From positions 1 through 38,753 of the forward strand of contig CABXXS010000005.1 of the NCBI GenBank assembly GCA_902516225.1: DNA of 38,753 bases, given 5' to 3'. The translations under genes and the position numbers were made by a program. A model generated the notes under the pieces. That model was not told the origin of the DNA. It saw only the letters and a list, made by a program, of their open reading frames with translations, and did no database searches. Position 1 is the stretch's first letter. Each line of letters starts with the position of its first letter. The DNA is from Puniceicoccaceae bacterium (GTDB lineage Bacteria; Verrucomicrobiota; Verrucomicrobiae; Opitutales; Coraliomargaritaceae). Below, piece after piece: positions 32,633-38,753 of this stretch.

Positions 32633-33706
32633 ATGAAAATAATCCTCTTATTGGGACGCAGACAAGGAGGCGGAACGGAAGCGCACGCGAATTGGTTATT
32701 TCGCTCTCTTCGTGATTCTGGTGTCGACGTCGAACTATACAGTTTATTTCCAAAGCATAGCCTTTCAAATTTATCAGAAACTTTGTATGAGTTGCTTAGT
32801 TTGCCTTCGGCTAGGGAACATTTTCTACGCCAGGCTAAAGCAAAAACCCCCGATTTAATTATATGTTTTGGGAGATTAGCTAATTGCTGCGGGCACGAGA
32901 TTAAGAGACAAATGCCAGAGGTTTCTTTGATTGCTACGTGCCGAACTAACCGCAGGTTGCCTGTTAGCTACCGTAAGACTTTGGCTGCGGCTGATTTGGT
33001 TTTGACTAATTCGAACTGGGCCACGCAGCGGATTACTGGCATTCGTAATATCACTGTTTCAAAAGTTAAGAGCGTGACTAACGCCTTGCTAAGCCCAGGC
33101 CTTGCAAGCGAAGAACGCAGCACTATGAAAACGGAAGCTCATAAAATGGCCTTCGGTCTCGATCCTTCTAGGCCCGTACTTGGGATGCTTGCTCACTTCG
33201 TAAAAGGTAAGAATCAAGAGTGTCTTATGCGGATGCTTGCGGAGGAAAAATTACCTCCAGGCACTCAGCTCATATTAGCTGGATCAGGACCTCGCCTAGG
33301 TTATTGCAGACGTTTGATTCGAAGCTTAGGCCTTGGTGCAGAGGTTGCTCTACCAGGAAATGTGGAGGAACTTAGTGGTTTTTTCCATGCAAGTGATCTT
33401 ATTGTATCTACGTCACTGCGAGATTCTCTACCGAACGCCATAATTGAGGCTCAAGCCGCAGGCTTGCCCGTGGTTGCAAAGGATGTGGCAGGGGTAGGGG
33501 AAGCCTTTGAGCATGGACAGAGCGGACTATTAGTACCGGCTTCAGACGCTCAGGCTATGGCAGATGCCATTGAAACACTTCTTAGCAATGATGAATTAAG
33601 AAACTGCTATAGTAGATGCGCTAAAGAGCAGGCCGTTTGGCGCTTTGATCCGAATCGGGTACTAGAAGACTACATGCGGCACATAGGTTCCTTGTCTAGA
33701 GACTAG
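32633..33706 (+). CDS. Glycosyltransferase family 4
   Basis: 357 residues, GT-B fold. The N-terminal acceptor half has 'LLGRRQGGGTEAHANWLFRS' and the 'ADLVLTNSNWATQRI' segment. The C-terminal nucleotide-sugar half starts at 'PVLGMLAHFVKGKNQECLM' and has 'LILAGSGPRLGYCRRLIRSL', VALPGNVEELSGFFHASDLI and the E-x7-E region 'NAIIEAQAAGLPVVAKDVAGVGE', all typical of GT4. Sugar and acceptor cannot be deduced. It is isolated from the giant gene by a hairpin and converges on the capsule export operon, so a role in capsular or exopolysaccharide synthesis is the simplest inference; glycosylating the Ig protein is less supported. ATG 32633, no Shine-Dalgarno. Confidence 0.88.
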   Translation: MKIILLLGRRQGGGTEAHANWLFRSLRDSGVDVELYSLFPKHSLSNLSETLYELLSLPSAREHFLRQAKAKTPDLIICFGRLANCCGHEIKRQMPEVSLIATCRTNRRLPVSYRKTLAAADLVLTNSNWATQRITGIRNITVSKVKSVTNALLSPGLASEERSTMKTEAHKMAFGLDPSRPVLGMLAHFVKGKNQECLMRMLAEEKLPPGTQLILAGSGPRLGYCRRLIRSLGLGAEVALPGNVEELSGFFHASDLIVSTSLRDSLPNAIIEAQAAGLPVVAKDVAGVGEAFEHGQSGLLVPASDAQAMADAIETLLSNDELRNCYSRCAKEQAVWRFDPNRVLEDYMRHIGSLSRD

Positions 33707-33858
33707 ACATCTTCTAACGGTAGGTGGTGCACTTTTAGTAGATGCAGATCCGGGAGTACACAAATAATTTCATGGTCTAAGCGGAGCAATTAGATCTATG
33801 CCCAGTTAGTGCAGATTCTTAAGACCCTCGGATCTAGGATTGCACGTATTAGCGAGGT

Positions 33859-35490
33859 CTAGACGTCGAGTACCACTTTAGTCGCGATCGCTATGTTATA
33901 AATAACTTGTGATAGGTCACGAAAGACAGGGAGACGTTTTCTGTCGACTCTCGGTAACACAATAATCTCGTCCCCGGGATATAATCTGGCCGATGAGAAT
34001 TTTATAAACTTATCATGGGTCATTTGAATCTCCCCATTAAGGCGCAAAATGAGAATTCGATCCCTATCTGCATTTTGAGTAAAGCCTCCGGCCCGCTTAA
34101 TATAGTCCTTCACTCGGTCAAAATCATCGAAGACTTGTGTGTTAGGGAAATTAACCTCGCCTTGTACCGCGATGATGGAGGAGCTTCCTGGGATAACTAT
34201 TTTGTCTTCATCCTCTAGTCGAATGCTCCGCCAATTATCGTCATTGAGGATAACTTGGCCAAGGGGTTCGACTAGTGCAGCTCGGTCGATGAATTTAAGC
34301 AGTAGGTCGGCCTCATTAAGTCGCAGTTGCGATTCTTCGGATGTGCTAGATCGGGCACTCAAAACATTGCTCTCTAGTCGCTGTAATGATTCTAGAATAG
34401 CAGCTTTTTGCCGGACACGAGTGCTCTCTCTAAAGAGCTGTATCTGTCCAGAGCTAGAGAAGGAGTTAAATTTTAGGCTTTCGTAGAGTTCCCCAAGTGA
34501 GGTGCCGTATGGGACAGAAACGAAGCCAGCACCATCGTGTTCCCCTTCGATCTTTACGAGGATGGATGCTTTCTGACGATCGGCAGAAAAGGTGACTTTA
34601 TCGCCTGCTTGCAGCTCAATTTTTGAGAGCGTGTTGATATCGTAGGTTAGAGCACTCGCTTTTTCGCCAAGTGACCGTTGCACAGTAAAATGAGTAGCTG
34701 TCTCTAGTGGTCTAGCAATATGCTTCAGGTAGTCCCCTGACATAGTGTCGCCACTAAACTCAAACTGGTAGGGATTACTGACTAAGCCATCGACCATTAA
34801 ACGGTTGTCGACAGGGCTCACAAAGATTACGTCCCCATCAGAGAACTGGACTTGAGGAATCTCGCCTTTAGTCAGGAAGTCGTATAAGTTTATAGTTTCC
34901 CTTGTTTCGGTACCTCTCTTTATTTGGATTGAGGTGAAGCTTCCCCTAACAAGGTCGATACCTCCGGCTAGGTGAATATAATTAAGTAGATTGTCGCTAG
35001 CATGTCCCGCATAGAGGCCTGGATTTCTAACGTATCCAGCGACGAAGACTTTGACCTCTTGGGAGGTCTCTAAGTTAGCATATAAATTGATATGCTGCGT
35101 GTAGATTTTCTCGATACCTGCCATGAGCACTCTAGTGAGGTCTTTATTCTCCGTCCCTGCTACCGATATTGGGCCTACTTCAGGAATGAAGACATTTCCT
35201 TGTTCATCAACCCTCAGTGCGTCATTGAAGGTGTACGCTCCCCATATTTGCACACGGATGTTGTCCCCGTTCTGGATGACATAGGCAGGGTTAAAAGCGG
35301 AGGCTATAAGCTCTCTTTGCTCACTAGAGAAGAGATTGGAGCCGAACACCCGGGAGATCTTATCCTGGGTAAGTTCCTCGCGTTCGCTTCCGGTACTTGC
35401 GGTTCGTTCGAGAGAACTGGAGAGTGTCTCCTCAGAGGCATTTGCAGTAAGAATAATAGAGAGAAAGAGTACTAAATTGATGCGTAACAT
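33859..35490 (-). CDS. Polysaccharide export outer-membrane protein (Wza/KpsD family, SLBB domains)
   Basis: 543 residues. A signal peptide (about 1-18) is followed by a Poly_export domain at about 68-150 ('YVIQNGDNIRVQIWGAY', 'DEQGNVFIPEVGPISVAG') and then several SLBB-type ubiquitin-like domains: 'VFVAGYVRNPGLYAGHASDN', 'MVDGLVSNPYQFEFSGDT' and 'IAVQGEVNFPNTQVFDDFDR'. The last gives a C-terminal 'LYPGDEIIVLP' strand. It is closer in length to KpsD than to Wza, fitting ABC-transporter-dependent capsule export. It forms the outer-membrane exit for polysaccharide. It is last in the operon kpsM-kpsT-kpsE-kpsD, 23 bases after kpsE. No lipobox Cys is present in the signal, unlike Wza. Confidence 0.88.
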   Translation of the reverse strand: MLRINLVLFLSIILTANASEETLSSSLERTASTGSEREELTQDKISRVFGSNLFSSEQRELIASAFNPAYVIQNGDNIRVQIWGAYTFNDALRVDEQGNVFIPEVGPISVAGTENKDLTRVLMAGIEKIYTQHINLYANLETSQEVKVFVAGYVRNPGLYAGHASDNLLNYIHLAGGIDLVRGSFTSIQIKRGTETRETINLYDFLTKGEIPQVQFSDGDVIFVSPVDNRLMVDGLVSNPYQFEFSGDTMSGDYLKHIARPLETATHFTVQRSLGEKASALTYDINTLSKIELQAGDKVTFSADRQKASILVKIEGEHDGAGFVSVPYGTSLGELYESLKFNSFSSSGQIQLFRESTRVRQKAAILESLQRLESNVLSARSSTSEESQLRLNEADLLLKFIDRAALVEPLGQVILNDDNWRSIRLEDEDKIVIPGSSSIIAVQGEVNFPNTQVFDDFDRVKDYIKRAGGFTQNADRDRILILRLNGEIQMTHDKFIKFSSARLYPGDEIIVLPRVDRKRLPVFRDLSQVIYNIAIATKVVLDV

Positions 35491-35513
35491 GATATTGTGG
35501 CTAGTTTGTCTAT

Positions 35514-36632
35514 TTATACAGTATGATCGCGTATTGTGAGTATAATTAATCGAATTACTAAATAAGCTAGAAGGGAGACTACAAAAGTAGTCAGAGTAGA
35601 CTCCAGTGGCTTTGGTGCGGCTGGCACGCTTTCCGCCATAACAGGGGAGATTAAGAGTAAAAACTTATGCTGCTGAGAGGCCTCTTTTTGAGCCTGCTCA
35701 AATGCTGAAGTAGAAGCAGCATATTTATTTTGGGAAAATTCTAGCTCGAGGCTTAAGCGGCTAAAGTCATTAGCTAGCGAGATCGAGCTGCCACTCTCAT
35801 CCTTCAGTAGCTTGCTCTGGAGCTCTGTAAGGGACATTTTCATTGCCTCGATTTTAGTATCTAGAGTTTGAATTTTTGGTGTTTCTGGCCGCATAGACTG
35901 TAGCAAGGTTTTACGCTCGACCTGACTATCAATTAGGCGGCCACGAAGGGCCTCAATTTGAGTGAACCCTGTGGTGACCTCGGATTCATTAAGCCATCCA
36001 TTCTTAGTTTGAAAGTCGAGTAGTGCTTGATTCGCTGCTCTGAGCTCGGCTTCGGACCTTTCTAGCTGCCTCCATGCTAGCGACATGTAAGAGTCGCTCA
36101 TGCGCTGTGAGAGATCGTTAATCTTTGCTTCTGCTTCCTTAACAATATAGTTTAGCACTTTTTTTGAGTACGTAGGGTCGAAACTTCGGAATTTTAGAGT
36201 TATAATAGAAGAATCTATAGAGAGCTGAATAGAGAGGCGATCGACGAGATAGTTGTAGAGAGTGTCCGTATCCGAATTAGAACTTAGTCTTTGAAAGAGG
36301 AAAAATCCTGCGCTACTAAAATGTTTATCCAGCTCTAGCGTATCGTTCATCTTCAGGATGAAGTTTTCGCTCTTTAGGTAGGACTCTAGTAAATAGGCAT
36401 CTTCTAGTGAGGTTGAACTACCGTAGTTAAACACCGCCGATGCAAAGCCGGGGATCTCTGGTCCAGCAGAGTCATTGTTCTCTTTAACAATCGCTGTAGC
36501 AGAGGCCGCGATTTCATTGGTGGCTAAAATGGCCGTATAAAGGCCAACTATTAAAGTTGGCAGACCAACACAGAAGAGTAGGGGGTTCTTGCGAAAACTT
36601 TTAGGCAGACTGTAAATCAGGCTTATTTTCAT
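35514..36632 (-). CDS. Capsule export inner-membrane protein (KpsE/BexC-like, PCP family)
   Basis: 372 residues. Membrane segments at about 18-38 ('LLFCVGLPTLIVGLYTAILA') and 345-365 flank a large periplasmic part with coiled-coil-rich stretches ('LERSEAELRAANQALLDFQT', 'LDTKIEAMKMSLTELQSKLL'). The Pro-rich 'SPVMAESVPAAPKPLES' just before the second segment is the polysaccharide co-polymerase hallmark. KpsE-type proteins connect the KpsMT transporter to the outer-membrane KpsD channel. The start ATGA overlaps the end of the ATPase gene by four bases, so translation is coupled. Confidence 0.87.
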   Translation of the reverse strand: MKISLIYSLPKSFRKNPLLFCVGLPTLIVGLYTAILATNEIAASATAIVKENNDSAGPEIPGFASAVFNYGSSTSLEDAYLLESYLKSENFILKMNDTLELDKHFSSAGFFLFQRLSSNSDTDTLYNYLVDRLSIQLSIDSSIITLKFRSFDPTYSKKVLNYIVKEAEAKINDLSQRMSDSYMSLAWRQLERSEAELRAANQALLDFQTKNGWLNESEVTTGFTQIEALRGRLIDSQVERKTLLQSMRPETPKIQTLDTKIEAMKMSLTELQSKLLKDESGSSISLANDFSRLSLELEFSQNKYAASTSAFEQAQKEASQQHKFLLLISPVMAESVPAAPKPLESTLTTFVVSLLAYLVIRLIILTIRDHTV

Positions 36633-38056
36633 ACGGTTTCCTCTAATAAATTAAGATTCTCAAGTGCTATAAGTAAGGATTCAGCCAAATTCGTCCAGCC
36701 TTCTTCTGTCCGAATCATTGGCGGTGCGGTGAAGGCTTTCTGGCTGAGTGCTAATCCTTCTGTGTAAGCACCTTCATTAAACAATATCTGGGCCTTTAAG
36801 CTATTTATCTGCGGATACTCAGGATTTATAGCTTCAGCTTGTTCTAGTGAGTGGAGCGCATCTGCTTGCTCTCCTTTAAGAGTTTGTAATTTTGCAAGTA
36901 GCAACCAAACGTAAATCAATTTCGCATTCCCTATTAAGGCTTGGCGCGCGTCTGCCTCGGCTTGGGGTAAATCGCCGAGTTCAAAAGATAGGTTTGCTCT
37001 AGTTGAGAGTAAACCTGGATTATTAGGATCTAATTTTAATCCTATTTGGATCGCTTCCCGAGAATCATCTAGGCGTTTCAGTAATCTAAGTAAATTCGCT
37101 TTTTGGAGCCAAAAATTTACCTTGTACGCATCGATTTCAATCGCTTTTTCTACAAGTTCGAGGGCTCGCATTGGTTGTTGCATCTGAGAGAGTAGCCCAG
37201 CGGTTTTAATAAGTGAACTCTCCGCTTGACCACTTAGCTCTTGCTTCTTATCGAGCGCTTTTTTGAGGGCTAAAAAGTGCACGTTGATTAAGCCGTGAAG
37301 GCCAGCATTCGGACTCTCTATACCGAGTGTATCCGCTGACGTGGACAAACCAAGGGAGCCTTTGTGCTTAAAAATAGAATCAGCGCCCTTTGTCTGTTCC
37401 GTTCGGGGAAGGTATGCTTTGATGGCAGCGTCAAATTCATCGTAGACCTTAACTTCTCCATTTTTGATCAAGACTGCGACGTCGCAAAAGCGTTTGAGAT
37501 CGCCCATAGAGTGCGAAACCATGATCACTTTACTAGTCTTACGTTTTTGCTCGAGTGCTTCTTTAGCCAGCTTTTTGAAGTGCGCGTCTCCTACCGCAGT
37601 GATTTCGTCTATTAGGAAGTATTCAAAGTCGAAGGCCATACTTAAAGCAAATCCCAATCGGCTGCCCATACCGGTGGAGTAGTAGGCCACTGGCTGTTCA
37701 AAATACTCTTCGATTTTAGAAAGCTCTTTGATAAAATCGAGTTTCTCACTCATTTTTTTTTGCTTAACGCCATAAGCGTTGCAGATCATACGGCAATTTT
37801 CGCGGCCCGTCATGTGCCCGACGAACCCTCCCCTTAGGCCCAGCGGCCAAGAAAGGGAAGCATGACGATGTACTTCGCCCGAGTCAGGATAGTCGATTCC
37901 TCCAAGGATGCGTAGTAGTGTACTTTTCCCAGCCCCGTTGGGACCCAGTATACCTATATTCTTATCTGCAGGGAAGTCGAAGGAGACATCTCGGAACACG
38001 TAGTGCCGCCGATCTCCGAGCGCATAGGACTTAGTTAAGTTACGGATAGAAATCAT
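36629..38056 (-). CDS. Capsule export ABC ATPase (KpsT-like) fused to TPR domain
   Basis: 475 residues, about twice the usual KpsT length (about 220). Residues 1-220 form the ATPase: Walker A 'ILGPNGAGKSTLLRILGG' (about 35-52), the shortened Q-loop region 'WPLGLRGGFVGHMTGREN', signature YSTGMGSRLGFALSMAF, Walker B YFLIDEITAVGD and H-loop 'KVIMVSHSMGDL'. Residues about 245-470 are helical TPR-like repeats ('ALELVEKAIEIDAYKVNFWL', 'AIQIGLKLDPNNPGLLSTRA', 'ALHSLEQAEAINPEYPQINS'). The ATPase powers polysaccharide export with KpsM; the TPR tail could recruit synthesis enzymes. It overlaps kpsM and kpsE by four bases each. Confidence 0.9.
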   Translation of the reverse strand: MISIRNLTKSYALGDRRHYVFRDVSFDFPADKNIGILGPNGAGKSTLLRILGGIDYPDSGEVHRHASLSWPLGLRGGFVGHMTGRENCRMICNAYGVKQKKMSEKLDFIKELSKIEEYFEQPVAYYSTGMGSRLGFALSMAFDFEYFLIDEITAVGDAHFKKLAKEALEQKRKTSKVIMVSHSMGDLKRFCDVAVLIKNGEVKVYDEFDAAIKAYLPRTEQTKGADSIFKHKGSLGLSTSADTLGIESPNAGLHGLINVHFLALKKALDKKQELSGQAESSLIKTAGLLSQMQQPMRALELVEKAIEIDAYKVNFWLQKANLLRLLKRLDDSREAIQIGLKLDPNNPGLLSTRANLSFELGDLPQAEADARQALIGNAKLIYVWLLLAKLQTLKGEQADALHSLEQAEAINPEYPQINSLKAQILFNEGAYTEGLALSQKAFTAPPMIRTEEGWTNLAESLLIALENLNLLEETV

Positions 38057-38753
38057 ACTAGCTTAACGGCACCTGAGGTCACTAGTTTCCTCTGGTAGTA
38101 GTGAAAGAGCGCTAGCCCAAGGGCGAGAGAAGCTAATGTAGAAAAGCTTAAATAAGACCAGCTTGCATGTGCACAGTTATATTCAACGAACATTACATTT
38201 CTGCCTAGTTCGATGGCGTGTAGGATCGGATTCCAGAGTAGGTACGGCAAGAGATATTCTGGAATTGAGTTCGTACTAAAAAAGATACCAGATATAAAAA
38301 AAAGAGGGCGTATTACAATAGGCGCGATTTTTTTGAACTCTTGGAACAATAAACTGACTACGGCAAAAATACAGCCGATACCGAAAGAAAATGCGCTTAT
38401 TAGAAAGAAGACTGTGATGAAGCCTAGCGTGCTATTCCATGTGAAGGCATATCCTGCCCAATAAAAGCCTCCCAGGATGAGTGCTATAGAGGCGGCGGAA
38501 ATGATAATTTCGAGGAGCGCTCGTGCGATTAATGGATCGATCGGTTTGATCCGTTGATAGTTCATGAGCGACAGATTATTTTCCACTAGACCAATCATCG
38601 CTTGACCAATATTACTGAAGACCGTGTAGATTAGCATACCGGAAGCGAAAAAAATCGGAAATGCTAACCCTTCAATCGATCCGCTACCCATTGCCATACG
38701 GATTAAGCAAAATGCCAATATAGTAAAGAAAGGCTCAGCTACCGCCCATACGT
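38053..38753 (-). CDS. Capsule export ABC permease (KpsM/ABC-2 type), 5' end beyond window
   Basis: The frame stays open to the window edge (VWAVAEPFFTILAFCLIRMA), and WA..EP is the conserved KpsM/Wzm N-terminal entry, so the true start is outside. The visible 233 residues contain about five to six membrane segments and the ABC-2 elements 'LPYLLWNPILHAIELGRNVM' near the C-terminus. KpsM forms the inner-membrane channel for lipid-linked capsular polysaccharide. Its stop overlaps the ATPase start (ATGA). Confidence 0.87.
   Translation of the reverse strand, partial: VWAVAEPFFTILAFCLIRMAMGSGSIEGLAFPIFFASGMLIYTVFSNIGQAMIGLVENNLSLMNYQRIKPIDPLIARALLEIIISAASIALILGGFYWAGYAFTWNSTLGFITVFFLISAFSFGIGCIFAVVSLLFQEFKKIAPIVIRPLFFISGIFFSTNSIPEYLLPYLLWNPILHAIELGRNVMFVEYNCAHASWSYLSFSTLASLALGLALFHYYQRKLVTSGAVKLV

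Noticed and set aside
32633..33706. GT4 enzyme as dedicated glycosyltransferase of the giant protein
   Set aside because: A strong hairpin separates them, and the neighbouring capsule export operon gives a simpler context.

Overview
The window looks like a chromosomal segment of a Verrucomicrobiota bacterium, probably class Opitutia (Coraliomargarita/Puniceicoccales-like). The best evidence is a five-gene cluster at 15072-22061. It has the gene order and protein types of the Amuc_1098-1102 pilus-like locus of Akkermansia muciniphila. Other support is a giant Ig-repeat surface protein with a Trp-rich C-terminus and general housekeeping similarity. Taxonomy and family names come from pattern recognition, not a search. 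Almost no gene has a visible Shine-Dalgarno sequence.

Layout. 2-109 is the tail of an M3 oligopeptidase. 424-690 is a ruvB remnant cut just after the Walker A motif. 841-4720 holds rsmE, a broken PAS-SpoIIE phosphatase gene, a NIF3/DUF34 gene, tcdA, a small membrane protein gene and tRNA-Val(GAC). 5032-6749 is parA-xerC. 6798-10517 (minus) is a cytochrome c System II set: lipoprotein, ResB, CcsA. 10598-14652 holds ychF, a NifS-like cysteine desulfurase gene, recF and a NUDIX gene.

The accessory core is 15072-32529. The pilus-like operon encodes an Amuc_1102-like exported protein, a PilM-PilN fusion, Amuc_1100-like and Amuc_1099-like inner-membrane proteins, and a secretin. It is followed 103 bp later, on the same strand, by a 3454-residue secreted protein. 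That protein has two nested higher-order repeat systems: nine putative-Ig (He_PIG-like) domains alternating between two types, then fifteen Big_7-like Ig domains arranged as a three-domain unit (A-B-C) repeated five times. In four of the fifteen Ig domains a distinct beta-rich GGTFDP/GSGYTS module is spliced into the A-B strand region. The protein ends in DUF4214-like helical segments, a PPC-like beta domain and a Trp/Tyr-rich domain that may anchor it to the surface.

32633-38753 holds a GT4 glycosyltransferase gene and, on the opposite strand, a KpsM-KpsT-KpsE-KpsD-type capsule export operon. The KpsT ATPase carries a fused TPR tail. The right half of the window is therefore mostly a cell-envelope island (pilus-like machine, giant repeat adhesin, capsule export), while the left half is housekeeping with two decayed genes.
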